A stretch of DNA of 47,680 bases, taken from positions 1-47,680 of the IMG/VR virus record IMGVR_UViG_3300025121_000075; one strand, 5' to 3'. Below the pieces are notes generated by a model, which was not told the origin of the DNA, made no database searches, and was given only the letters and a program-made list of their open reading frames with translations. The stretch comes from a virus. The translations under genes and the position numbers were made by a program. Numbering within the stretch: position 1 is the stretch's first letter; each line of letters begins with the position of its first letter. Below, in pieces: positions 1-8,133 of the stretch.

Positions 1-250
1 GGCAAATATAATATATTGCGGCAATATTTGCCTGTCTCATATTATATTTAGAGGCAATTTATTCCTACGCAGTTTATATATAGGCATTTTTTGCTTTTCA
101 GGAAATTACCATATATTTTACGGAATTTTTTGCCATTTTTGCCGTATTTAATATTTTGCCTCATATTTATTTTTCATTTTGTGTGAATATATTTCTTGTC
201 TCATTTAAATATAATTATTTTTTTTTGCGAATATTAGTTTGTTTATTTAT
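1..250. repeat. AT-rich telomere-proximal region with repeated TTGYCTCAT/GGCAA motifs
   Basis: No gene is seen here. The stretch is very AT-rich and carries several copies of motifs also found in the 82-bp palindrome at the other end of the window. GGCAATATTTGCC is at 20-32, identical to the arm element at 47611-47623. GAGGCAATTT is at 51-60, TTGCCTCATATTTA at 156-169, and TTGTCTCATTTA at 197-208. GGCAAATAT at 1-9 mirrors ATATTTGCC at 24-32. In N15-type phages the telomere core is flanked by binding repeats for the protelomerase. The simplest inference is that this is the right flank of such a site, contiguous with 47680 in the circular form. Confidence 0.6.
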
Positions 251-270
251 TGCGTATTCCATGGCAATAA

Positions 271-306
271 AAAAGCCCAGACAAGTATATGACTTGCTGG
301 GCTTTA
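271..306 (-). terminator. Rho-independent terminator of the leftward operon
   Basis: AAGCCCAG and CTGGGCTT pair, with a second ACAAGT/ACTTG segment inside. On the minus strand the stem is followed by a T-rich run (TTTTTTATT). It lies 26 bases beyond the stop of the helicase gene and should end the leftward operon before the telomere. Confidence 0.8.
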
Positions 307-331
307 TTTGATTATGCCTTATTTTTGTTTG

Positions 332-2092
332 TTAGAATTCCAACTGCACCACTGCCGCTTCGGCTGGTTCAACGGCCCTCTTTTCATCCACCTGGTTCTC
401 AGGTAGCTTGATACCCCTGGCCGCCAAGAATTCCCTGGCGACCTCTTTTAGGTTTTTCTCCTTGATCTCCCCACCACCGGAACCGCTCCCAAAGGGGTTC
501 GTGATCCCCTCTGCTTGGTGCCCTTTGATCGCCAGCCGGTCGATGATCAACGGATCGGCCCCGTAGTTGGTGGTCATAAAAAAAACCGTGATCACTTGGC
601 TCTGCCCGTCCCTACGCAGCCGCCCGATCACCTGCTCGTGGACGGCGGGGCTCCAGTCCAGCTCGCCAAAAACCAAATTGTTACAGACCTCCTGCAACCC
701 GTTGATCCCGGCCCCGGACCGCAAGGAGAGGATCAGCAACTTGGTCCGCCCGGAGATAAACTCCTCCAGGCTGTTGTCCTTGGCCGCCAAACTTTCGGAC
801 CCCGTGTACAGCACCGGGGAGTGATCGGCCAGCTCCTCCAGCCATATCCGGTAAACCTCCCTGTGCCACCCAACCAGAACCACTGGCCGGTCCGGCTCCT
901 CGGTCAACATCTCCCGCACAAAGGCGGCCACCGGCCTAGCCTTGGCCAGACCCGCCGCCTGCCGCATCTTGATGTCCAGTTCCATCGCCGCCCGTCCCCG
1001 CTCCATGAGGCTTTCCCCACTCAAGGTCTGGATCGCCAGGGTCTTGAGCAGTTCTTCGTGGGCCCTGACCTCCTTTTCCTGGTATTCGACCTCCACTTCA
1101 ATCTTTTCGACCCTCGGCAGTTGCAGGTTGACCTCCTCGTCTTTTCGCTCCCGCCTTAAGAATAGCCGAGCCTCCCGAAGGTATGCCCCCAACGCCTCGG
1201 GATCTTTAACTTTGAATTTGTCCTGCCCAATGCTGGTACACCATTCATTCACGAACTCGCTAAAACTGCCCAATGCTCCAGGCTGTAGTACGTTGAGGAT
1301 CGAATAAATCTCGTCCCCGTAGTTAAAGATTGGGGTCGCCGAAAGCCCTAATCGGTAGCGGCATACGCCCGCAACGGTTGTTCCCGCCCTGTATTTTGTG
1401 CTCCCTTCTCTTCGGTACTCCTGGGCCTCGTCTGCCACAAATGTTTGGAGCCCGGCCTGGGCCAATACGTCCACCCACCCAGCCAAACACATGTAGCGGA
1501 TCACGTACACGTCTGCCTTGGGCAGAGGGTAGGGCTGACCGCCTTTGATGGCGTGGACCCGGAGGTGGGAGAACTGCTCAATCATCCTCACCCACTGGCG
1601 CTGCAAGTGGGCCTGCACGACCACCACCGCCGGGATCGCCCCTTCTTGGGCCATTAGCCCAATGGCAGAAACGGTCTTCCCAAGGCCCAATTCGTCCCCC
1701 AAAAGAAGTCCTCCGACCTGCCGGACCAGTTCCACCGCTTGGTTCTGGTAGGTCCGCAGGGATTGGCCCTCCCGAATCCTCTGGGTCTCCACCTTGGGGC
1801 TGTACCCAGGGGCAAAGATCGCCTCCGCTGTCTGTTGCCCCAAAAGAAACGCCTTCTTCCGGCCTTTGAGCCTCGCCGCATCTTCTTTGGAAATTTTAAG
1901 CGGATAACGCTGAACAAACCACTCCAGGTCCATCCCATTCGCTTCAGTGTCCGCAAGAGAATAGGGCAAGCTGGACCCACTCGGGACCGAGCGGAACAGC
2001 GCCTTAAACCGAATGCAAACCTGGGGCTCCATGGCCGTGATTTCCCACCCCCAAGCGTTGTGTTCTATCGATCCATAGGTTTTTACAGCCAT
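332..2092 (-). CDS. SNF2-family (SF2) DNA helicase/translocase
   Basis: A 586-residue superfamily 2 ATPase. Visible motifs in order are Walker A GDELGLGKT (about 132-140), Walker B DEAQ (221-224), GLSATP motif III (249-254), a C-terminal RecA-like lobe with SLRSGAGINGLQ (about 456-467), and motif VI QVIGRLRRDGQ (487-497). This order and the DEAQ-box fit phage SNF2-like helicases, which act on replication forks or in recombination. It is the last gene of the leftward operon and overlaps the nuclease gene by about 10 bases, suggesting the pair may act together. The ATG at 2092 follows GGGAAAAAAA. The residues after 520 are glycine- and glutamate-rich and probably a flexible tail. The biochemical target cannot be told from sequence. 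Confidence 0.9.
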   Translation of the reverse strand: MAVKTYGSIEHNAWGWEITAMEPQVCIRFKALFRSVPSGSSLPYSLADTEANGMDLEWFVQRYPLKISKEDAARLKGRKKAFLLGQQTAEAIFAPGYSPKVETQRIREGQSLRTYQNQAVELVRQVGGLLLGDELGLGKTVSAIGLMAQEGAIPAVVVVQAHLQRQWVRMIEQFSHLRVHAIKGGQPYPLPKADVYVIRYMCLAGWVDVLAQAGLQTFVADEAQEYRREGSTKYRAGTTVAGVCRYRLGLSATPIFNYGDEIYSILNVLQPGALGSFSEFVNEWCTSIGQDKFKVKDPEALGAYLREARLFLRRERKDEEVNLQLPRVEKIEVEVEYQEKEVRAHEELLKTLAIQTLSGESLMERGRAAMELDIKMRQAAGLAKARPVAAFVREMLTEEPDRPVVLVGWHREVYRIWLEELADHSPVLYTGSESLAAKDNSLEEFISGRTKLLILSLRSGAGINGLQEVCNNLVFGELDWSPAVHEQVIGRLRRDGQSQVITVFFMTTNYGADPLIIDRLAIKGHQAEGITNPFGSGSGGGEIKEKNLKEVAREFLAARGIKLPENQVDEKRAVEPAEAAVVQLEF

Positions 2093-2454
2093 TTTTTTCC
2101 CAGCGCTAAAAAATAAACCGGTTTGCCCTCGATCTCCATTGGCAGCCCCATCGATTTCCCTGTAATCAGCACCAAAGCCTTGACCTCCGGGTGGATGGCG
2201 TAGCGCTTGAGCTGGTTAAATATCTGCACTTTCCCCTCGCTGCCCATCACCTTGACCTCCACTGCCACGGACCCGGCCACCATGAAATCAGGCCTGTCCG
2301 CCGCTGACAGTTTGTATTCCCTTTGATAGGGGATTCCAATGCCGCTCAGTATCGCTTCGATCTCGTCTTGGGCTGCTTTTTCGGTCGTGGTCGGGATCTT
2401 CACCAGCCCCACCACGTGGCAAACCAATTGCGCCAGATGTTCCACATCTTCCAC
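2083..2454 (-). CDS. Small PD-(D/E)XK (VRR-NUC/Holliday-resolvase-like) nuclease
   Basis: About 123 residues. An N-terminal helix is followed by RPDFMVAGSVAVEVKV, the D-x(n)-ExK catalytic core of PD-(D/E)XK enzymes, then QLKRYA and a hydrophobic strand. Small phage nucleases of this type cut DNA during recombination or replication. The open frame runs further upstream, but that part overlaps the membrane-protein gene in another frame and is of low complexity. I therefore place the start at the GTG at 2454, three bases after the upstream stop and preceded by GGGGG. It overlaps the SNF2 helicase gene. Confidence 0.75.
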   Translation of the reverse strand: MEDVEHLAQLVCHVVGLVKIPTTTEKAAQDEIEAILSGIGIPYQREYKLSAADRPDFMVAGSVAVEVKVMGSEGKVQIFNQLKRYAIHPEVKALVLITGKSMGLPMEIEGKPVYFLALGKKWL

Positions 2455-2456
2455 CC

Positions 2457-2672
2457 CTACCCCCAAAAATTCCAGATCCCGTAGGCAAAGGCCCCGGCGT
2501 ACCAAACCGACAACACAAACATCCCCAGTTGGCGGCTCTTCCAGGTTTCCCACAACCAAAACGGCTGCCCCAGGATACCCACCACCGGAGCCCAAGCGGT
2601 CCATTCCCCGCCCAGGTTGTAAAACAAAATCGCCGCCCCGCCGGTCAGGGCGATTGTGGTTTGTTTGAACAT
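2457..2672 (-). CDS. Small integral membrane protein
   Basis: About 71 residues with several hydrophobic, tryptophan-rich segments, likely two or three membrane helices. The ATG at 2672 has a strong GGAGG site eight bases upstream. It lies between a hypothetical gene and the nuclease in the leftward operon. No family recognised. Holin-like size and hydrophobicity are noted, but no lysin lies beside it. Confidence 0.7.
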   Translation of the reverse strand: MFKQTTIALTGGAAILFYNLGGEWTAWAPVVGILGQPFWLWETWKSRQLGMFVLSVWYAGAFAYGIWNFWG

Positions 2673-2687
2673 CAAAACACCTCCATG

Positions 2688-3065
2688 TTAGCGGGTATTT
2701 TTGAACTGAAGCACCTTTCCTGTGGCCTTTGCTGGTTCGCTCTGGGTTGCATTCTGGTCATCAATTTTCTGTACCACGTGTACATTTTTGGGGACCTCAA
2801 ATTTTCTTTCGTTTTTGATTTTTTGCCGTTCAAACGGGGAGATTAACTCCCACCTGTGCTCCCTAATATTTTCAAACCTGCAATTCATTGCGCTAATGGC
2901 TCTCATCCCGCTCGAATCAAACCAAGCTTGGCCGCAAACCATGATGAGCCTGTGTCTAGGCGTGACTGGGAAATTTGCAAAAACAAGTTTCCCATCCATC
3001 ATAACCGGCTGGGTGTCCACCAATTGGTTCATCCATTTCGGCACTGAACTACGTTTAATCCCCAT
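2688..3065 (-). CDS. Hypothetical protein
   Basis: About 125 residues, basic and soluble, with no recognised domain. The frame is open further upstream, but the ATG at 3065 overlaps the methyltransferase stop (TGATG) and follows GGAG, so this start is preferred. The C-terminal third is charged and may be disordered. Confidence 0.6.
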   Translation of the reverse strand: MGIKRSSVPKWMNQLVDTQPVMMDGKLVFANFPVTPRHRLIMVCGQAWFDSSGMRAISAMNCRFENIREHRWELISPFERQKIKNERKFEVPKNVHVVQKIDDQNATQSEPAKATGKVLQFKNTR

Positions 3066-3913
3066 CAAAACATCTCCATTTGCTCCGCCCCAGCCCTCAG
3101 CGCCCTTTCGGCGGCGGGGTTGAGCCAAAGCACTTCGGTGCGTTTCCCGCCCTTGTCGGCAAATCCATCGGTCTCAAATTGCCTCCAGCCCTTGTAAAGA
3201 CGGTCGTACAGGGCCGAGTGGTAGCCGGACAGGACCACCATCCCCTTGGCCTCGTGCAGCACTGCGGCCAGCTCACAATGCTGGTCATCGGTCATTTCGT
3301 GGGCGTATCCCCGGCCCTTGTTGTTCCTGGTTGCAGCAAGGTATGGAGGGTCAACGTAAAACAGCACGTCCTTGGCATCCCAACGCTTCAGCACCGCAAG
3401 GGCATCATCGTTTTCAACGTTCACCCCCCGGAGCCGGTCGATCCACCCCAGCATCACCTCTGGCAGGTCTGCCCAGGTGCTAGCCGGGCCGGAACATCGT
3501 TCGCTGATCCGTCTCCTCCAGGTGGTCAACTTGCCAGAACTCCCTCCAGCGGCAGCACAACTCGAATAGGCCTGCCCACCCAAAACCAGCAACCGCCTCG
3601 CATCCTCCAAGAGGTCGTCTGCAGGCTCGGTTGCCAGCCGGTATTCGGCATCGGAGTACAGGGTCAGGTAGACCAACTCCACCAGCTTGGCCGAAGCGGC
3701 CGGGTCCCGGAGCAACCGGAACAGGTTGACCAGCCGCCCGTTCAGGTCGTTGATCACCTCATGGTTGATCCTTGGCTTTTGCGCCAACACCGAGGCGGCC
3801 CCGCAAAAGGGCTCAACATAAACCCGGTGCGGCGGAAAGTGCTCGATCACCCAGGGGGCGAGCTTCCACTTGCCGCCGTGGTACCGCAGGATCGGACGGG
3901 TGGGGGCGTTCAT
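3065..3913 (-). CDS. Dam-type DNA adenine-N6 methyltransferase (D12 class)
   Basis: 282 residues with the full alpha-class order. YHGGKWKLA near the N terminus and VEPFCGAASV (about 32-41) form the SAM-binding motifs, NDLNG follows, and DPPY (about 190) is the catalytic motif for N6-adenine transfer. The length matches phage Dam proteins. It probably protects phage DNA from restriction or marks it for regulation; the target sequence is not predictable. No endonuclease is adjacent, so it looks like an orphan methyltransferase. It is translationally coupled to both neighbours by one-base stop/start overlaps. Confidence 0.92.
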   Translation of the reverse strand: MNAPTRPILRYHGGKWKLAPWVIEHFPPHRVYVEPFCGAASVLAQKPRINHEVINDLNGRLVNLFRLLRDPAASAKLVELVYLTLYSDAEYRLATEPADDLLEDARRLLVLGGQAYSSCAAAGGSSGKLTTWRRRISERCSGPASTWADLPEVMLGWIDRLRGVNVENDDALAVLKRWDAKDVLFYVDPPYLAATRNNKGRGYAHEMTDDQHCELAAVLHEAKGMVVLSGYHSALYDRLYKGWRQFETDGFADKGGKRTEVLWLNPAAERALRAGAEQMEMF

Positions 3914-4101
3914 TATTTACCGATCTGAAAAGGATTTGAACTTCTGGCTTCCTCGATCAGCATCAAGCGGACCTCTGGGATCTTCGATTCAAGCCACTGC
4001 ATCACCCGATTGTGGAAGCGCATCTTCCTTCGGTACCAAACCACGGTTGCAATGTTTGCAATGATTGAAACAACGAAAAGTAGTGCAAAAACGTAGGTCA
4101 T
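3913..4101 (-). CDS. Single-pass small membrane protein
   Basis: About 62 residues: one N-terminal hydrophobic helix (residues about 3-22), then a basic stretch WYRRKMRFHNR, then a soluble amphipathic tail. The positive residues after the helix suggest the tail is cytoplasmic. The ATG at 4101 overlaps the upstream stop as ATGA, and the stop overlaps the methyltransferase start as TAATG. The function is unknown. Confidence 0.65.
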   Translation of the reverse strand: MTYVFALLFVVSIIANIATVVWYRRKMRFHNRVMQWLESKIPEVRLMLIEEARSSNPFQIGK

Positions 4102-4637
4102 GGCCGGTACTCCCAAAGCCCCAGCTTACCTCTCGCCGGGATGAACTGGTCCGGGGTCCAAAGTTGGGGTTCGGCCAAAAGGTGGTGGACCTGCCCATCC
4201 TGAGCCCACGGGCTTTTGCTGTCCCGCTCAACCCCAACCAGTTTGACTTGGCCGATGATTTGCCCGGCTACCGCTTCCCAAATCACAAACGGGTCACGCT
4301 CTTTTGGAGCGTCCAAGGCCTCTGCCGCTGCCTCGTTAAATGGCCGGACGTTTTTTGGCCTTGCCGCTTCCCTGGCCGATTCTAGGGCCTGCACCTGCTC
4401 CAGGATGGTTCGCTCGATCCTCTGCCACTCCTCGCTCACGCTGGATACCGGGCAATAAGTAAAGCCTCTCCACCAGTCCAGGTCAGGCCCAGACGAAGCG
4501 GGGCAATGGATCAAAAGGTCCAGCCCCCCGGCGGGGATGTTCTCAGGCCGAATCAAGGCCCGACTCCGGTTTTCAACGTCCTTGCCACCGGCGAGGATCA
4601 ACAGGCACCAAGGCCAACGGACGCTAAGGACTTTCAT
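4098..4637 (-). CDS. ASCH (PUA-like) domain protein
   Basis: About 179 residues. It begins MKVLSVRWPWCLLILAGGKD followed by VENRS, the characteristic start of ASCH domains, and ends with QIIGQVKLVGVE and a GKLGLW segment typical of the last strands of this fold. ASCH domains bind RNA or modified nucleotides and are common in phages. A charged helical insertion lies in the middle (about 75-115). The start is the ATG at 4637, seven bases after GGAG; an ATG two codons upstream is too close to that site. The substrate is unknown. Confidence 0.75.
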   Translation of the reverse strand: MKVLSVRWPWCLLILAGGKDVENRSRALIRPENIPAGGLDLLIHCPASSGPDLDWWRGFTYCPVSSVSEEWQRIERTILEQVQALESAREAARPKNVRPFNEAAAEALDAPKERDPFVIWEAVAGQIIGQVKLVGVERDSKSPWAQDGQVHHLLAEPQLWTPDQFIPARGKLGLWEYRP

Positions 4638-4746
4638 TTCCATTCTCCAATTTTTCAAGGGTTTCTGGCTTATCCAAGCCGTACTGTTCGATGGAGGTCA
4701 TTCGCTCTTTTAAAGCACCCTGTACAGCATCAACAACCCGGATCAA
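4624..4746 (-). CDS. Possible very small ORF between the exported protein and the ASCH gene
   Basis: A 40-codon frame starting with TTG at 4746, which overlaps the upstream stop as TTGA, and ending 14 bases inside the ASCH gene. The encoded peptide (LIRVVDAVQGALKERMTSIE...) looks like an ordinary amphipathic helix with normal codon use. It fills a gap that would otherwise break the chain of overlapping genes. No homologue recognised, and the ribosome site is weak. Confidence 0.4.
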   Translation of the reverse strand: MIRVVDAVQGALKERMTSIEQYGLDKPETLEKLENGNESP

Positions 4747-5309
4747 GTATTCATACTCTGGGTTGATTTTATCAGGGCGTCCCCGGTTGCGTCCTGCTCG
4801 GACTCGGGGGCCTCCCTTTTGGGCTCGGCGAGTCGTCCACGGACGCAGATGATCCGGCCCAGGCCGGTGCTAAAATCGACAAAGGACATCGGGAGTCGCA
4901 GCATCATTTCCTCTCCCGGAGCAGCGTCTCTTTTTTTAACCCAAAGCTGGATGGATCCGTCCTGCAATTCCGCATCAAAGGTTTTTTCGTCTTCCACGGC
5001 AAACGCTTCTTTCAGTGCGTCTGCATCCTGCACGTAAAAGTCACGCCAACCGCCTACGGCTCTTTTTCCATAAACACGCCTGAAAACTGTTTTCCCGTTC
5101 TCGTTCTTGTTCCTAGTTATTTCGAGACGGTACGGGGCCAACCTGGTGGTACTGCAATAGGTTTCGGCCTCCGACCGGTCCAGTTCCTTAGGCGAGAGCA
5201 CCCAGTTAAAGTCCCCCTCGGGGATCTCGATGGTCACGCCCTTCGCCACCCCGGTGACGAAGGCTAAGGCCAACAAAAATAGGCTGGTCAGAAGTTTTTC
5301 TCGGGTCAT
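4743..5309 (-). CDS. Exported protein of unknown function
   Basis: 188 residues. The N terminus (MTREKLLTSLFLLALAFVTG) is a clear signal peptide with likely cleavage near residue 20-24. The mature part is soluble and charged with no recognised domain. There is no lipobox cysteine, so it is predicted periplasmic. It starts with an ATGA overlap on the upstream gene. A second exported protein (6252-6875) lies in the same operon, so both may alter the host envelope in the lysogen. Confidence 0.65.
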   Translation of the reverse strand: MTREKLLTSLFLLALAFVTGVAKGVTIEIPEGDFNWVLSPKELDRSEAETYCSTTRLAPYRLEITRNKNENGKTVFRRVYGKRAVGGWRDFYVQDADALKEAFAVEDEKTFDAELQDGSIQLWVKKRDAAPGEEMMLRLPMSFVDFSTGLGRIICVRGRLAEPKREAPESEQDATGDALIKSTQSMNT

Positions 5310-5845
5310 TTCAAGTCCCCCAAGTCATTTTTGATCATCTGGCCCACCTCATTCCCCAAGTCAGTTTTGATCATCTGGCCCACCTCATTTTGGATGCATT
5401 CCACGGACTTGTAGTTTTTTCCCCAACTCTTAAACACCTCGTACTCTTTTTTCGGCAAAGTGATCAAAGTGTATCCTTGCTGATCTAGGTCGTCATAGTT
5501 GAACTCCATTTTCCCGGCTTCCAGCACCCGTTCATGCAGCAGCTGGAGGATGCGTTCGGTAAAGTCCTTTTTGCCATTGAACACACCGTGTTGCCCGTCC
5601 GGTTCGGATATCCCAAAGCCAAGGGTAAATGCATTACGGGAGTTGCTGTAGCTGACCTCTGCCAGTTCGAGCAGGCCACGGATCAGTTTTGGGACCATCT
5701 GTTCGACTAAAGGCTCCACCCAGGTGTATTTTCCCAACAAAGCCTCATTCACCAGAACTGGCGTTGCCTGCTCGGGGTCGATCCCTAGTTCAAAAATGTG
5801 GTTCAACAGGGCTGCAACCTCAAATTTTTCCAATTTAAACTCCAT
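5306..5845 (-). CDS. Hypothetical protein with duplicated C-terminal motif
   Basis: About 179 residues, soluble and acidic. The C terminus carries a duplicated 12-residue unit, NEVGQMIKTDLG then NEVGQMIKNDLG, encoded by a 36-bp tandem repeat. The ATG at 5845 sits after GGAG. The N-terminal part reads as a helical domain. No family recognised. The tandem unit suggests recent slippage or a repeated binding surface. Confidence 0.6.
   Translation of the reverse strand: MEFKLEKFEVAALLNHIFELGIDPEQATPVLVNEALLGKYTWVEPLVEQMVPKLIRGLLELAEVSYSNSRNAFTLGFGISEPDGQHGVFNGKKDFTERILQLLHERVLEAGKMEFNYDDLDQQGYTLITLPKKEYEVFKSWGKNYKSVECIQNEVGQMIKTDLGNEVGQMIKNDLGDLK
5321..5389. repeat. 36-bp tandem duplication inside a gene
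   Basis: Two copies of a 36-bp unit beginning CAAGTCA and containing TTTTGATCATCTGGCCCACC, starting at 5321 and 5357, with one mismatch seen. The unit is in frame. Confidence 0.9.
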
Positions 5846-5889
5846 CGTCTGCTCCAAAAAGTTGTTTGAATCTTTCGGCCCACAGGGCC

Positions 5890-6243
5890 TTAGTTCTTGG
5901 CGGCGAGGATGATCCCCCGAGCCGCCGTTTCCATGCCTCCGTAGAGGCTTTCTTCGCCGAAAAAACGGCGAAATTTCTTTTCTAGGAGGTTCCCCCCCGC
6001 TTCTTCCCAGGCGTGGTACCAGCCGAGTATCTCCGTCAGCGTCGGGGCGGGAAAGGTCTGGGCAGGCTCCTGGTGCAGATCGTCCCGCTCAACTAAAACA
6101 TACTCCCCGCCCTCCAAGGCCCAGACCGCCGCCGACCCGCCAAACAGCCCCAGGTCCTTAAACACCCGCCCTTGGCCCAGGCTGGCGAAATTTGATTCTT
6201 TGTTCATCTTGCCGCCGTGAATAGGTGAATCGTTTTCTTGCAT
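5890..6243 (-). CDS. Hypothetical protein
   Basis: About 117 residues, soluble. The middle contains GGEYVLVERDD and a WYHAWEEAGG segment. I chose the ATG at 6243, which follows GAGGTG at good spacing and lies nine bases after the upstream stop; an internal ATG eleven codons later has a weaker site. No recognised domain. Confidence 0.6.
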   Translation of the reverse strand: MQENDSPIHGGKMNKESNFASLGQGRVFKDLGLFGGSAAVWALEGGEYVLVERDDLHQEPAQTFPAPTLTEILGWYHAWEEAGGNLLEKKFRRFFGEESLYGGMETAARGIILAAKN

Positions 6244-6251
6244 CCTGCACC

Positions 6252-6875
6252 TCAATTGCAACCAGCCAAGGGGTCCTTTTTGAACCCATCAAGGATCACC
6301 CCCCAAGCATTGGCTATGTGATCCTCTCCTTCCTGGCGGGCTTTTTGTACCTTCCCGGAGAATTCTTTCAGGTCCTGATCCCTGGCCTTCAGGTAGCTTT
6401 TGAGGACCGTTTGATAAATAGGGTGGCCGACCAGGAAGAACTGGGTTTCCTCTTGTTTTTTGTCGTAAAACATCACCCCAAAACAGGTTTGCAGGCCGTG
6501 CATGTTTTCATCCAGGTTGGAGGCCATCATCCGGTCCGCCCAAAGGTCGTTTTTGTCGATTGCCTCAAAAAAGGACAGCCCGTTAAAATACACCCAACAA
6601 AGCTTCGACTCCGGTCCGCAAAACTCAAGCCGCAAAACATCCGCCTCAAATTTAGGGTCCAGCAGCAGGTTTACCGAGTCCCGGCCCTGGAACAGAAGAA
6701 AACTCCTGCCCTGCTTGCTTTGGAGCGCAACCTGGACCCCCGTTTTTTTTTCGATCTTCTGGGGGGTGTCCCCCGGCTCCAGCCGGGAGATCATCTCCAA
6801 CCGCAACCCCCCGCAAAACCCAGGGGCCGCCGCCAAGGACAGCAGCAGTGCCAACAGTAGGGCGTTAGCTTTCAT
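6252..6875 (-). CDS. Exported protein of unknown function
   Basis: 207 residues with a signal peptide (MKANALLLALLLSLAAAPGF) and probable cleavage near residue 18-22. The mature protein has four or five cysteines, which could form disulfides in the periplasm, and a lysine/glutamate-rich C-terminal helix. No domain recognised. It overlaps the upstream gene by about 10 bases. Confidence 0.65.
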   Translation of the reverse strand: MKANALLLALLLSLAAAPGFCGGLRLEMISRLEPGDTPQKIEKKTGVQVALQSKQGRSFLLFQGRDSVNLLLDPKFEADVLRLEFCGPESKLCWVYFNGLSFFEAIDKNDLWADRMMASNLDENMHGLQTCFGVMFYDKKQEETQFFLVGHPIYQTVLKSYLKARDQDLKEFSGKVQKARQEGEDHIANAWGVILDGFKKDPLAGCN

Positions 6876-7152
6876 TTTCGGTTCCCTCCATGTTTATGAG
6901 GCAGTCCCGAAGTGTTGTCTCCAATCGCTTGACGGTGATCGAGGCTGAAATCTTTCTAAGGTCGGCGGCGGTTTTTAGGTTGCTAGCCGCCTCCAGGGCA
7001 AGGACGTGCCCCCGTTTTTTCTCCGTCAGGACCATCTGGCTCTTGTTGATCCCCGCCTTTTCTGCAGAATCGGCGCAGTCCCCCAAGAGCGTCTTGAACA
7101 CCTTCAACATCAACGTGAGTTCGCCCGGATTGCCGTTGTGTTTGATGTTCAT
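6865..7152 (-). CDS. Hypothetical helical protein following the antirepressor
   Basis: About 95 residues. The ATG at 7152 overlaps the antirepressor stop as ATGA, so translation is coupled. The sequence is alpha-helical and basic, and its position suggests a partner or regulator, but no DNA-binding motif is clear. The frame is open far upstream inside the antirepressor gene; that part is rejected as a shadow. Confidence 0.6.
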   Translation of the reverse strand: MNIKHNGNPGELTLMLKVFKTLLGDCADSAEKAGINKSQMVLTEKKRGHVLALEAASNLKTAADLRKISASITVKRLETTLRDCLINMEGTENES

Positions 7153-7949
7153 CCCCAACCTGCCTTGAAGCGCATCAACTCTTCTTTCAGCTTTTCCAGC
7201 GGTGGAAAACAGTAGCTCCGGATGTTTCCGTAGTTGTTTTTGGCCACCACCTTGGTCTGCCAACCCTTTGCCTTTCCTATCGCCGGTAACAGTACCCCTT
7301 GCAGCACAGAGACAGGGATGTTGATCCCCCCCGGATAGTATTCGTTCAGAGCCGGGTCGTGCAGTTGGGCCAGGCGGCCCGACTCGACCAACTCCGTCCA
7401 CAGTTCCAGGATCCTCACTTCCGATTCGGGCCGAACCCGGAGCTTGCCAACCGGGACCCGTCCCTTTGCGATTGGACTGACCCCAATCGAAACCAGGACC
7501 CCCGCAGCGAAGTCGGAGCCCAGGCGCTGTTCCCGGATCAGGGCCAGGATGTGTTCGTGGCTCCAATCCTCCCGCTCCTCCCCCATCCTCGGGTTGAGGG
7601 CCTCGCCGTGGAACCAGTAGTTGTAGAGAACCTCAAAACATTCCTCTTGGTACTGGATCAGCCGGTCTTTCAGGTCTGGACGGACCTTGTTTGGGTTGAT
7701 GCTGAACAGCCACCCGTTGAGCTTCTTGAGGGGGAGGCAGAGCGTCATCTGCTCACCTCCAGCTGAAGGTGTGCACTTAAGTGCACACCCTAGCCGACCC
7801 GCTTCAGCTTTGATTCGTTCCGATTGCTTGGACCAACTCAGCCCCAGGTTTTCGCAGATTGGACGGAGGGCTACAAAGACCCCTTCGGGGGTCTCAAGGC
7901 AGGTCACGGACTGGCCGTGGAAGTCCACTTGTTGGATCGTTTGGCTCAT
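7149..7949 (-). CDS. ant: Phage antirepressor (P22-AR N-terminal family)
   Basis: 266 residues. The N-terminal part has VDFHGQSVTCLETPEGVFVA, then RPICENLGLSW, LPLKKLNGWLFSI and KDRLIQYQEECFEVLYNYW, the conserved order of the P22 Ant/P1 Ant1 N-terminal domain. The C-terminal half is different and probably sets the target. Antirepressors bind and inactivate the phage repressor, triggering induction. The ATG at 7949 overlaps the stop of the leader ORF and follows AAGGGGG. A C4-like antisense RNA lies just upstream on the same strand, as in P1 and N15, so control is probably by RNA pairing to the leader. Confidence 0.85.
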   Translation of the reverse strand: MSQTIQQVDFHGQSVTCLETPEGVFVALRPICENLGLSWSKQSERIKAEAGRLGCALKCTPSAGGEQMTLCLPLKKLNGWLFSINPNKVRPDLKDRLIQYQEECFEVLYNYWFHGEALNPRMGEEREDWSHEHILALIREQRLGSDFAAGVLVSIGVSPIAKGRVPVGKLRVRPESEVRILELWTELVESGRLAQLHDPALNEYYPGGINIPVSVLQGVLLPAIGKAKGWQTKVVAKNNYGNIRSYCFPPLEKLKEELMRFKAGWG

Positions 7950-8056
7950 GCGGCCCCCTTGGCTTTGGCCGAGAGGGTGAAGCCTGGCTGGCCCTTGCGG
8001 CGGATGCCGATCAGGACCAGACGGGGGACTGTATTGGATTTTGAGTTCTGTTGCAT
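7946..8056 (-). CDS. Short leader ORF coupled to the antirepressor (icd/orfX position)
   Basis: A 36-codon frame starting ATG CAA CAG at 8056 and ending in an ATGA overlap with the antirepressor start. GGAAGGCGG precedes the start. The product is small and basic with a KAKGAA tail. In P1-like immunity loci a short ORF (orfX, then icd) sits between c4 and ant, and antisense pairing at its ribosome site silences ant through coupled translation. The position here matches; sequence similarity to Icd cannot be claimed. Confidence 0.6.
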   Translation of the reverse strand: MQQNSKSNTVPRLVLIGIRRKGQPGFTLSAKAKGAA

Positions 8057-8063
8057 GCCGCCT

Positions 8064-8088
8064 TCCGCTGGAGGGAAGTTCGGGCAGG
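8064..8088 (-). repeat. 25-bp inverted duplicate, copy 1 (antirepressor leader)
   Basis: Exact inverted copy of 9135-9159. On the minus strand it begins CCTGCCCGAACTTCC and ends CCAGCGGA, just upstream of the leader-ORF ribosome site. Confidence 0.9.
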
Positions 8089-8133
8089 TGTTTTGCCGCC
8101 AAGGGCCTGGGGGTCTTTGTTTGGCTGGAGGTC

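Noticed and set aside
1-60. Left hairpin telomere as a complete second palindrome
   Set aside because: Only a short imperfect inverted repeat (1-32) is present. Protelomerase-made ends must share the same arm sequence, which lies at 47640-47680, so this is the flank and not the end itself.
515-1159. Plus-strand ORF opposite the SNF2 helicase
   Set aside because: Proline- and glutamine-rich shadow of a clear helicase gene.
7299-7766. Plus-strand ORF opposite the antirepressor
   Set aside because: Shadow of a recognised gene with unnatural composition.
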